Source: MGBC120314 sp051880495 (GTDB lineage Bacteria > Bacillota > Clostridia > Lachnospirales > Lachnospiraceae). Taken from it: a stretch of DNA of 64,000 bases. The position numbers and the translations under genes are program-made. The stretch is from contig JBJEOB010000051.1 in the NCBI GenBank assembly GCA_051880495.1, forward strand, positions 3,021 through 67,020, read 5' to 3'. Each line of letters opens with the position of its first letter. The first letter of the stretch is position 1. Shown piece after piece: positions 16,096 through 23,366 of this stretch. The notes under the pieces were generated by a model that was given only the letters and a program-made list of their open reading frames with translations, was not told where the DNA came from and did not search any database.

Positions 16096-16911
16096 CTAAT
16101 CATCCGGGTCTATCTTCTTCATGAGTCTTATCAGCAACAGAATCACAACCGCAAGAAGAAGTGAAATAGCACTGCCAAAGTTCCAGTCGCCTACCGAAAT
16201 AAACTGATTTTCAATCAGATTACCAATAAGCATGTACTGTCCGCCTCCAAGAAGCTTCGGTATGACGAATGATGATATTGATAAAAGGAATGTCATAATC
16301 ACACCATTTATCACACCAGGAAGAGACAGTTTAAATACTACCTTGAAAAATGTCTGTATCCTGTCTGCACCCAGATCATACGCCGCCTCGATAAGTGAAT
16401 GGTCTATCTTACTCAGACTCGTATGAATCGGTATTACCATAAACGGAAGGAAATCACATACAAGACCTATCGCAACGGCAAAATCAGTATACATCATTTT
16501 GACAGGGTCAAATCCCAGTGAAACAAGAAAAGAATTTATGATTCCGTTGTCAGACAAAAGGCTTATCCACGCATATGTACGCAGCAGCATATTTATCCAC
16601 ATAGGTATTGTTACAACAAGAATCAGTATGTTCTGTGCTTTTTCACTGAATTTGGATATCATGTACGCAAGCGGATATCCCATCAAAAAACAAATTGCTA
16701 CAGTCCAGATACCGATTTTGAAAGAACGCATAAAAACCGAAAGGTAAATCGGCTCAGCAATTTTCGTAAAATTATTTATCGTAAACTGTATGTTTACCAG
16801 AGAATTACCGCCTGTGGTCAGCGAGTACAGCACAATCAGCAGAAGCGGCACCACAATCATAAGGAACGACCATATGATATACGGTTTTACCATATTTTTA
16901 AAATATCTCAT
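16096..16911 (-). CDS. potB: spermidine/putrescine ABC transporter permease PotB
   Basis: A protein of 271 residues with six membrane helices and the EAA motif EAAYDLGADRIQTFFKVVFKLSLPG, typical of PotB/PotH. It forms the membrane channel with PotC and contacts the ATPase PotA. It starts 10 bp after the potA stop and ends 10 bp before the potC start, so it is the second transporter gene of the operon. Confidence 0.92.
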   Translation of the reverse strand: MRYFKNMVKPYIIWSFLMIVVPLLLIVLYSLTTGGNSLVNIQFTINNFTKIAEPIYLSVFMRSFKIGIWTVAICFLMGYPLAYMISKFSEKAQNILILVVTIPMWINMLLRTYAWISLLSDNGIINSFLVSLGFDPVKMMYTDFAVAIGLVCDFLPFMVIPIHTSLSKIDHSLIEAAYDLGADRIQTFFKVVFKLSLPGVINGVIMTFLLSISSFVIPKLLGGGQYMLIGNLIENQFISVGDWNFGSAISLLLAVVILLLIRLMKKIDPDD

Positions 16912-16921
16912 GGCATTCCTC

Positions 16922-17965
16922 CTAATTTTCCATCTTGTACATTACATGGATATCCTCAGGTCCGAATTTGAGTCCCACCTCGAGTCCTACCTCAAAATAA
17001 TCCGTTGTATGTATAAGATAATCACGGTACTTTGTTTTTACTACGATTTCATAGTGTACACCCTTAAAGACGATTGATGTAACAGTACCTGTAAGCTTTG
17101 CTTCACCCGGTTTTACTATATCAATGTCCTCAGGACGAAGTACAACCTCAACTTCCTCGTTATCCTTGAAGCCTTTGTCCACACATTCAAAATCACAGTC
17201 ATCAAAATGTACAAGACAGTCACGTATCATTATAGCTTCAATAATGTTGGATTCACCGATAAAGCTTGCAACAAAACGGTTTTCCGGCTCATTGTAAATG
17301 TCTACCGGTGTTCCTATCTGCTGTATAATTCCCTCATTCATAACAACGACCGTGTCAGACATTGAAAGTGCTTCTTCCTGGTCATGCGTTACAAAAACAA
17401 ACGTAATTCCGACTTCCTTCTGAATCTTTTTTAATTCACCCTGCATTTCCTTACGAAGCTTGGCATCAAGTGCACCGAGCGGTTCATCCAAAAGAAGAAC
17501 CTTAGGCTCATTTACAAGCGCCCTTGCAATGGCAACTCTCTGCTGCTGTCCGCCCGAAAGAAGTGTAACATCTCTCTTGTCAAAGCCCTCAAGACCAACA
17601 AGCTTTAACACCCTGCTTACTTTCTGGTCTATTATGCTTTTGTCAACCTTTTTGATGTTAAGTCCGAAAGCCACATTGTCATGTACATTTAAAAACGGGA
17701 ACAGTGCATACTTCTGAAACACTGTGTTAACCTCACGCTTATATGGCGGAAGCTTGGATATCTCAATACCGTTAAACAGCACCTGCCCCTGACTCGGCTC
17801 ATCAAAACCTGCTATGATTCTAAGGGTAGTAGTCTTTCCGCATCCGCTTGGTCCGAGAAGTGTCAGAAACTCATTTTCATAAATATTTAAGTCAATTCCT
17901 TTAAGTACCTGCTGCTCACCAAAATTCTTGGTAAGACCTTTCAATTCAATAATCTTGTTTCCCAT
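16922..17965 (-). CDS. potA: spermidine/putrescine ABC transporter ATPase PotA
   Basis: A protein of 347 residues. It has Walker A GPSGCGKTTTLR, the signature LLSGGQQQRVAIARAL and Walker B VLLLDEPLGALD, then the switch His in VFVTHDQEEAL. A C-terminal TOBE/OB-fold regulatory domain (about 240-347, VVLRPEDIDIVKPGE) matches PotA length and layout. It energises polyamine import through PotBC. The gene begins 24 bp after the XRE-cupin regulator and is the first of potABCD. Confidence 0.93.
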   Translation of the reverse strand: MGNKIIELKGLTKNFGEQQVLKGIDLNIYENEFLTLLGPSGCGKTTTLRIIAGFDEPSQGQVLFNGIEISKLPPYKREVNTVFQKYALFPFLNVHDNVAFGLNIKKVDKSIIDQKVSRVLKLVGLEGFDKRDVTLLSGGQQQRVAIARALVNEPKVLLLDEPLGALDAKLRKEMQGELKKIQKEVGITFVFVTHDQEEALSMSDTVVVMNEGIIQQIGTPVDIYNEPENRFVASFIGESNIIEAIMIRDCLVHFDDCDFECVDKGFKDNEEVEVVLRPEDIDIVKPGEAKLTGTVTSIVFKGVHYEIVVKTKYRDYLIHTTDYFEVGLEVGLKFGPEDIHVMYKMEN

Positions 17966-17989
17966 GATTTTCCTCCGAAAATATGTTGT

Positions 17990-18523
17990 TTAAAATGATG
18001 GTGGCGAACTAACCCACAATATACATGCGCCCTGCCGCGATGTTATATAATGCTTGTACTGAGGCTTAAAATAGAATGACTCTCCTTTTTTTGCCTTATA
18101 TACCTTATTGCCGATATGGATTTCTGCCGCACCTGACAGCACAAATCCAAATTCTTCTCCCTCATGGGGATTGTCAGGATATGTAGAGCCTCCCTCTGAC
18201 AGTGTCAGCATGATTGGCTCCATAATATTTTTCTGGGCATTCGGAATAATCCACTCAATTTTATTCTTTAGTTCCGTATCTACCTTTTCAAAATAATCAG
18301 TTTTCTTAAAGACCACCTGGTCATCCGCCGAATCACTGAAAAACTCTTTAAGGTCCGTTCCCAGACATGTCAGTATATCTATAAGTGTTGCAATTGAAGG
18401 TGACGTTATATTTCGCTCAAGCTGCGAAATAAATCCCTTGGAAAGTTCAGACCTGTCCGCAAGCTCCTCCTGCGTAAGTCCCTTCATAATTCTCAGTTCC
18501 TTGATTTTGCCGCCTATATTCAT
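17990..18523 (-). CDS. XRE-cupin transcriptional regulator (PuuR-like)
   Basis: A protein of 177 residues. The N-terminal Cro/CI HTH (KIKELRIMKGLTQEELADRS ... SQLERNITSPSIATL) is joined to a C-terminal cupin domain (PHEGEEFGFVLSGAAEIHIG ... FYFKPQYKHYI). This layout is common in regulators of polyamine and amino-acid uptake, where the cupin senses the ligand. Its place directly before potABCD in the same transcript suggests that it controls polyamine import. The ATG overlaps the nadE stop (ATGA), and AAGGAGG lies about 8 nt before it. Confidence 0.9.
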   Translation of the reverse strand: MNIGGKIKELRIMKGLTQEELADRSELSKGFISQLERNITSPSIATLIDILTCLGTDLKEFFSDSADDQVVFKKTDYFEKVDTELKNKIEWIIPNAQKNIMEPIMLTLSEGGSTYPDNPHEGEEFGFVLSGAAEIHIGNKVYKAKKGESFYFKPQYKHYITSRQGACILWVSSPPSF

Positions 18524-20430
18524 AAACTTTCAACCTCCTTCATCCAGAGCGCTGCTGACGCATCACTCGGCATTCGAAGATCTCCCCTTGGCGAAACGGC
18601 AACCGAGCCCACCTTAGGTCCATCAGGAAGACATGACCGTTTGAACTGCTGTGCAAAAAATCTCCTGTAAAATGTTTTAAGCCATTTTAATATAACCTCA
18701 TTCCCGTATTCGCCTGCAAATGCAATCTGCGCGATACGGTATATCTTTGAAGGCCTGTAACCGAATCTTAATATATGGTACATAAAGAAATCGTGTAACT
18801 CATATGGCCCGACTAAATCCTCGGTCTTTTGTGATATTTTCCCATCCTCAGGAGGCAGAAGCTCCGGACTTACCGGTGTCTCCAATATATCTGTAAGAAC
18901 ATTTGACAGTTCTTCATTTTTACAGGTGTCCGCATAATAGCGAACAAGATGTCTCACAAGCGTTTTAGGCACTGAAGCATTGACACCATACATTGACATA
19001 TGGTCGCCATTGTAAGTTGCCCATCCGAGTGCAAGCTCTGACATATCACCCGTTCCTATTACCATTCCGCCCGTCTTGTTGGCAATATCCATAAGAATCT
19101 GTGTACGTTCTCTTGCCTGGCTGTTTTCATATGTCACATCATGATTATCAGGATTGTGGCCTATATCACGAAAATGAACATTTACCGCTTCCTTGATGTT
19201 TATCTCGCAAAGAGACGCATCAAGCTTCTTTGTCAGTGTTACCGCATTGTTATAGGTTCTGTCAGTTGTTCCAAAACACGGCATCGTAACAGCAGTTATA
19301 TTTTTTCTCGGTATTGATAACATATCAAATGCACGCACCGTTACCAGCAGTGCAAGCGTTGAATCAAGCCCGCCCGAAATGCCTATGACTGCGCTCTTAC
19401 ATCCTGTATGCTCAAGTCTCTTCTTAAGACCGTATGCCTGGATTGACAAAATCGCTTCACAGCGCTGGTCGCGCTCTTTTACGTCACTTGGCACAAATGG
19501 TGTTTTCTCATATGGGCGCACCAGCTTAAGTTCATTTACGCCTATCTCTATCTCAACGTATTCATAATCAGAATCACGTGCCACATCAAATGTGTTCATT
19601 CGTCTTCTCTCGCCGGCAATACGCTCCAAATCCATATCAGAATATATGATTCCCGTCGAAAACCTTGCCGCCTCACCAATCAGTGTTCCGTTCTCACATA
19701 TCAGGTTATGTCCTGAAAATACAAGATCCTGCGTGGATTCTCCCTCTCCGGCACTTGAGTAAATGTATCCGCAAATCAGTCTTGCTGACTGTCCCTTTAC
19801 GAGGTCCCTGCGGTAAACATCCTTAGAAACCGTCTCATTGCTTGCTGAACAGTTAACAATAACGGTTGCTCCTGCCATTGCATGTGCAATGCTTGGCGGA
19901 TTCGGAGTCCACACATCCTCGCATATTTCTGCCGCTATCATAAGTTTTGGCATATCCTTCGCCTCAATAATGACATTTGTTCCGAACGGCACCTTCTGTC
20001 CAAGTACCTCAACGTATTCTGCCTTTTTGCTGCCCGGCACAAAATACCTTGCTTCATAGAATTCACTATAGTTCGGAATATGCGCTTTAGGTATTAACGC
20101 AAGGATTCTTCCGTCAAAAACTGCTGCCGCAACATTGTAAAGCTTTCCCAAATGCATAAATGCAAGTCCGACAAACACGAGCATTTTCTTATTTTTTGAA
20201 TTCGCCACGATATGCGACAATCCATCCAGTGCTCCGTCTAACAATGCATTCTGCAAAAACAAGTCATTGCACGTATATGCTGTAATACAAAGTTCCGGAA
20301 AAACAAGAATCTTAGTCTGGTTATCATACGCTTCGTTCATCATCCGATTTATTTCATTCGCATTGTAGTCACAGTCGGCAACCTTAATTTTGGGAGTTGC
20401 TGCTGCGACCCTTATAAATCCGTCCTTCAT
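18520..20430 (-). CDS. nadE: glutamine-dependent NAD+ synthetase
   Basis: A protein of 636 residues, the length of the two-domain enzyme. The N-terminal nitrilase-type glutaminase (about 1-280) has its triad in FPELCITAY (Glu), LIPKAHIPNYSEFYE (Lys) and AAEICEDVWTP (Cys). The C-terminal synthetase has the PP-loop ISGGLDSTLALL and later VIGTGDMSELALGWATYNGDH. It makes NAD+ from deamido-NAD+, ATP and glutamine-derived ammonia. GGGAGG is 4-5 nt before the ATG. It heads the long minus-strand block, and the polyamine-uptake genes follow with overlapping or very short gaps. Confidence 0.95.
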   Translation of the reverse strand: MKDGFIRVAAATPKIKVADCDYNANEINRMMNEAYDNQTKILVFPELCITAYTCNDLFLQNALLDGALDGLSHIVANSKNKKMLVFVGLAFMHLGKLYNVAAAVFDGRILALIPKAHIPNYSEFYEARYFVPGSKKAEYVEVLGQKVPFGTNVIIEAKDMPKLMIAAEICEDVWTPNPPSIAHAMAGATVIVNCSASNETVSKDVYRRDLVKGQSARLICGYIYSSAGEGESTQDLVFSGHNLICENGTLIGEAARFSTGIIYSDMDLERIAGERRRMNTFDVARDSDYEYVEIEIGVNELKLVRPYEKTPFVPSDVKERDQRCEAILSIQAYGLKKRLEHTGCKSAVIGISGGLDSTLALLVTVRAFDMLSIPRKNITAVTMPCFGTTDRTYNNAVTLTKKLDASLCEINIKEAVNVHFRDIGHNPDNHDVTYENSQARERTQILMDIANKTGGMVIGTGDMSELALGWATYNGDHMSMYGVNASVPKTLVRHLVRYYADTCKNEELSNVLTDILETPVSPELLPPEDGKISQKTEDLVGPYELHDFFMYHILRFGYRPSKIYRIAQIAFAGEYGNEVILKWLKTFYRRFFAQQFKRSCLPDGPKVGSVAVSPRGDLRMPSDASAALWMKEVESL

Positions 20431-20521
20431 AATTCCTCCCTATATTACATAAAGATACAAAATAACCCATTTTAAATACGTTTTCATTATATAAAAAAAC
20501 TATTAATAATGCAACAAAAAA

Positions 20522-20555
20522 GAATGGCTTGAAAGCTGAATTTTTCAAGCCATTC
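20522..20555 (-). terminator. rho-independent terminator of the lipoprotein gene
   Basis: GAATGGCTTGAAA pairs with TTTTCAAGCCATTC, with a T run on the minus strand (complement of the A run ending at 20521). It ends transcription from the lipoprotein gene before nadE. Confidence 0.75.
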
Positions 20556-20628
20556 CCGCGCTTTCCGTTATTCCTTACATTAAGCCGTCTTACAAATGCT
20601 TAACTTTATATTTACAAAGAATAAATTT

Positions 20629-21030
20629 TTATCTCATGCCTCTTGTAACATCATTTACATTATTGTTGTTGTTTGTGTCTGTGATATCATTTCCGATATC
20701 TTCAATTCCGTTGCCGATGTCTGTTGCGATTTCCTCAATCACACCTTCTGAGTGACCGTTTGTATTTGTTCCATTAGTACCTGTTCCGTTAGTACCTGTT
20801 CCGTTAGTACCTGTTCCGTTAGTACCGTTTGTGCCATTTGTGTTTGTTGTATTGTTCTGTGTAGCACCGGTAGTCGAATTGTTCTGTCCGGCGCCATTGT
20901 TCATTTCTGTTGACGGCTGCTGGATTCCCTGTGTTGAATTGTTGTTTCCGTTATTTGCCGAACCACAGCCTGTCATTACTGCAAGGCACATAACAGCCAT
21001 AATAAATAATACACTTAATCTCTTTTTCAT
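20629..21030 (-). CDS. small Asn/Gly/Thr-rich lipoprotein
   Basis: A protein of 133 residues with a lipoprotein signal peptide (MKKRLSVLFIMAVMCLAVM, lipobox TGCGS). The mature part is low complexity: Asn/Gln/Thr/Gly-rich, with a run of GTNGTGTNGT repeats, then an acidic helix (EEIATDIGNGIEDIGNDI) and an Asn tract. It is probably an extended, surface-exposed spacer or anchor protein; no enzymatic domain is seen. AAGGAGA is about 6 nt before the ATG at 21030, which is preferred to an in-frame start at 21060. Its promoter would face away from trpS. Confidence 0.75.
   Translation of the reverse strand: MKKRLSVLFIMAVMCLAVMTGCGSANNGNNNSTQGIQQPSTEMNNGAGQNNSTTGATQNNTTNTNGTNGTNGTGTNGTGTNGTGTNGTNTNGHSEGVIEEIATDIGNGIEDIGNDITDTNNNNNVNDVTRGMR
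20767..20825. repeat. 15-bp tandem repeat inside lipoprotein gene
   Basis: The unit CCTGTTCCGTTAGTA is repeated about three times almost exactly, with partial copies at both ends. It encodes GTNGT-type repeats. The near identity at DNA level suggests recent slippage, so copy number may vary between strains. Confidence 0.75.
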
Positions 21031-21124
21031 TTTAAATCTCCTTTGAAAAAATTTTTTCATGATTATTATTTACGAAAAAATATACTTTATACAAAATTAA
21101 AAAACATTTTTGGCATCTATTGCA

Positions 21125-21153
21125 TTGACTATATATAAAAAAACATTTAAAAT
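21125..21153 (+). promoter_or_regulatory. trpS promoter
   Basis: TTGACT (21125-21130), a 17-bp spacer and TAAAAT (21148-21153) precede trpS by about 33 bp. The remaining leader is too short for a T-box, so no tRNA-sensing control is visible. Confidence 0.6.
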
Positions 21154-21186
21154 AAATTTCAGATTATTTTTTACAGAGGTATTATT

Positions 21187-22269
21187 ATGCGCAAAGTTAT
21201 TCTTACCGGTGACAGACCAACCGGAAAGCTTCATATCGGACATTATGCCGGCTCTCTAAAAAGACGTGTCGAATTACAGAATTCCGGCAATTTTGATGAC
21301 ATTTTCATTATGATTGCAGATGCACAGGCACTTACGGATAATGCCGACAATCCTGAGAAGGTTCGTCAGAATATTATTGAGGTTGCTCTTGACTACTTGT
21401 CATGCGGACTTAACCCTGATATTTCAACATTATTTATCCAGTCACAGATTCCTGAATTATGTGAATTATCATTTTACTATATGAATCTCGTAACAGTATC
21501 CAGACTGCAGAGAAATCCTACAGTAAAGTCAGAGATTCAGATGAGAGATTTTCAGACAAGTATTCCTGTCGGATTTTTCACTTATCCTATAAGCCAGGCT
21601 GCTGATATCACACTTTTTAAGGGTACGGTTGTTCCTGTTGGTGAAGACCAGCTTCCTATGCTTGAGCAGACCAAGGAGATTGTAAGAAAGTTTAATGCTA
21701 CATACGGCGAGGTGTTAATCGAGCCGGAAATTCTTCTTCCTGACAACAAGGCATGCTTACGTCTTCCGGGTACGGATGGCAAGGCCAAGATGAGTAAATC
21801 TTTAGGAAACTGCATCTATCTTTCAGACCCTGAGGATGAAGTTAAGAAGAAAATCATGAGTATGTACACCGACCCTAACCACATTCGCGTGGAAGATCCG
21901 GGACAGGTTGAAGGCAATACCGTATTTACCTACCTTGATGCATTCTGCAATGACGAACATTTTGCGGAATATCTTCCTGACTATGCTAACCTTGATGAAT
22001 TAAAGGCGCACTACTCACGCGGCGGTCTTGGTGATGTTAAGATCAAGAAGTTCCTTAACAATGTTATGCAGGAGGAATTGGCACCGATTCGTGCAAGAAG
22101 GAAGGAATACGAAAAAGACATTCCTGCCGTATATGACATCTTAAAGAAGGGCTGCGAAAAGGCACAGGCTGTCGGCAAACAGACACTTAAAGAAGTTAAG
22201 GACGCAATGAAGATTAACTATTTTGATGATGTTGAGCTTATTAAGTCACAGGCTGATAAGTATATGTAA
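21187..22269 (+). CDS. trpS: tryptophanyl-tRNA synthetase
   Basis: A protein of 360 residues. It is a class I aminoacyl-tRNA synthetase with the HIGH motif as KLHIGHYAGSL near the N-terminus and the KMSKS loop as KAKMSKSLGNCIYL at about residue 195-205. The motif GDRPTG at the N-terminus and VPVGEDQLPMLEQTKEIVR in the tRNA/adenylate region match bacterial TrpRS. It charges tRNA-Trp. GAGGT is about 7 nt before the ATG. It is a single-gene unit ending at the bidirectional terminator 22293-22328. Confidence 0.96.
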   Translation: MRKVILTGDRPTGKLHIGHYAGSLKRRVELQNSGNFDDIFIMIADAQALTDNADNPEKVRQNIIEVALDYLSCGLNPDISTLFIQSQIPELCELSFYYMNLVTVSRLQRNPTVKSEIQMRDFQTSIPVGFFTYPISQAADITLFKGTVVPVGEDQLPMLEQTKEIVRKFNATYGEVLIEPEILLPDNKACLRLPGTDGKAKMSKSLGNCIYLSDPEDEVKKKIMSMYTDPNHIRVEDPGQVEGNTVFTYLDAFCNDEHFAEYLPDYANLDELKAHYSRGGLGDVKIKKFLNNVMQEELAPIRARRKEYEKDIPAVYDILKKGCEKAQAVGKQTLKEVKDAMKINYFDDVELIKSQADKYM

Positions 22270-22292
22270 ATTATATTACGATCTAATAAACA

Positions 22293-22328
22293 GAGCCTGC
22301 CACACAGATTAATTAGTGTGACAGGCTC
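22293..22328. terminator. bidirectional rho-independent terminator
   Basis: GAGCCTG...CACAC pairs with GTGTG...CAGGCTC and is followed by CTTTTATT on the plus strand; an A-rich left flank gives a weaker T tract on the minus strand. It separates convergent trpS and the YbjQ gene. Confidence 0.8.
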
Positions 22329-22334
22329 CTTTTA

Positions 22335-22649
22335 TTACCCAATAATTTTCACTGCAGTTCCGTATGCAACAACCTCGGCTGCTCCCTGCATAACAGCTGA
22401 CGAACCGTATCTTACGCCGACTACTGCATCTGCGCCAAGAGCCTCAGCCTCGTCTACCATTCTTTTTGTTGCAAGCTGTCTGGCTTCATTCAACATTTCC
22501 GTATAACCTGCAATCTCTCCTCCTACTAGAGTCTTCATGCCGGCCATAAAATCCCTTCCAATATTCTTTGACTGCACTATTGTTCCCTTAACGATACCAA
22601 GCGCCTCAATTTCCTTTCCCGGAATACAATCAATACTTACGAGCTTCAT
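22335..22649 (-). CDS. YbjQ-family (UPF0145) heavy-metal-binding-like protein
   Basis: A protein of 104 residues, the usual size for YbjQ/UPF0145. Family features are the N-terminal CIPGKEIEALGIVKGTIVQS, then GGEIAGYTEMLNEARQLATKRM and GADAVVGVRYGSS. These proteins form pentameric rings, and the biochemical role is poorly known. GGAGG 8 nt before the ATG at 22649 fixes the start. The gene overlaps the 3' end of the MerR gene by 20 bp, so the two are translationally coupled and share the MerR-type promoter. Confidence 0.88.
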   Translation of the reverse strand: MKLVSIDCIPGKEIEALGIVKGTIVQSKNIGRDFMAGMKTLVGGEIAGYTEMLNEARQLATKRMVDEAEALGADAVVGVRYGSSAVMQGAAEVVAYGTAVKIIG

Positions 22650-23271
22650 CCTCTTCTCCTCCATTAATTTCTTTTAATCTTTGTTTAAGTGCTACTATAA
22701 TTCCTACTATAATTCCGCCATATATAACTAATATGAGCACAAGCATGCCTGTCGGAATCGGATTGGCACTGCTGTCCCATAATACCATCCCCAAAACGGC
22801 AACGATAAGTGATATTACGACCAGTGCTGAAATACCTGAACCATATTTTTTCTTTTTAATATCTTTTTTCTCTATATCCATAAATATGGTACCTCCCTCT
22901 TCCATTTGTTTCATTTCCATAAGATACCCGGATGCATCAAGCTTTGATATATCATTTTCCTTTGCTGATATATCAACACACAGCTTTTTCATATAATCAA
23001 TGCTGCGCTGTTCGTGATTTAATCTTACAATCTGCTTTTCCATGCAGTCATTTAATGATATTGTCCCCTCCTTGAGCAATCTTATTTCCTCAATCGGTAC
23101 GGCGAGCTTTCTTAAGAGTTTAATCTTCATTAAATCATCAACATCTTTAAGATTATAATCACGGTATCCGTTCTCCGGATTCCTGTCTGGTTTTAACAAA
23201 CCCTGTTCCTCATAGAAACGGATATTCTTTTTTGTGATACCTACCAGTTCTTCAACCTGGTTTATCTTCAT
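22630..23271 (-). CDS. MerR-family regulator with C-terminal membrane segments
   Basis: A protein of 213 residues. The N-terminal winged-helix MerR domain (QVEELVGITKKNIRFYEEQG, then RDYNLKDVDDLMKIKLLRKL) is followed by a dimerisation helix and, unusually, two hydrophobic segments (ALVVISLIVAVLGMVLW and MLVLILVIYGGIIVGIIVAL), which would tether it to the membrane. It probably activates its own operon (with the YbjQ gene) from the 19-bp-spacer promoter just upstream. The signal is unknown; a membrane-linked cue is possible. GGAGG precedes the ATG. Confidence 0.9.
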   Translation of the reverse strand: MKINQVEELVGITKKNIRFYEEQGLLKPDRNPENGYRDYNLKDVDDLMKIKLLRKLAVPIEEIRLLKEGTISLNDCMEKQIVRLNHEQRSIDYMKKLCVDISAKENDISKLDASGYLMEMKQMEEGGTIFMDIEKKDIKKKKYGSGISALVVISLIVAVLGMVLWDSSANPIPTGMLVLILVIYGGIIVGIIVALKQRLKEINGGEEDEARKY

Positions 23272-23324
23272 CTGGTTACCTCCGGACTGTAAAAATTAAA
23301 TCGATTGGCCTTTCGATATATATA

Positions 23325-23355
23325 ATAATAGACCTTCCACATGGTGGAAGGTCAA
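23325..23355 (-). promoter_or_regulatory. MerR-type promoter/operator, 19-bp spacer
   Basis: On the minus strand TTGACC (23350-23355) and TATTAT (23325-23330) are separated by 19 bp, the over-long spacing typical of MerR-activated promoters. The spacer is covered by a perfect dyad, GACCTTCCAC-ATG-GTGGAAGGTC (23331-23353). It lies about 55 bp upstream of the MerR ATG. Confidence 0.85.
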
Positions 23356-23366
23356 CACATTTTTTA

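Noticed and set aside
21061..21186. T-box leader before trpS
   Set aside because: The predicted transcript leader is only about 30 nt and lacks a T-box sequence or terminator.
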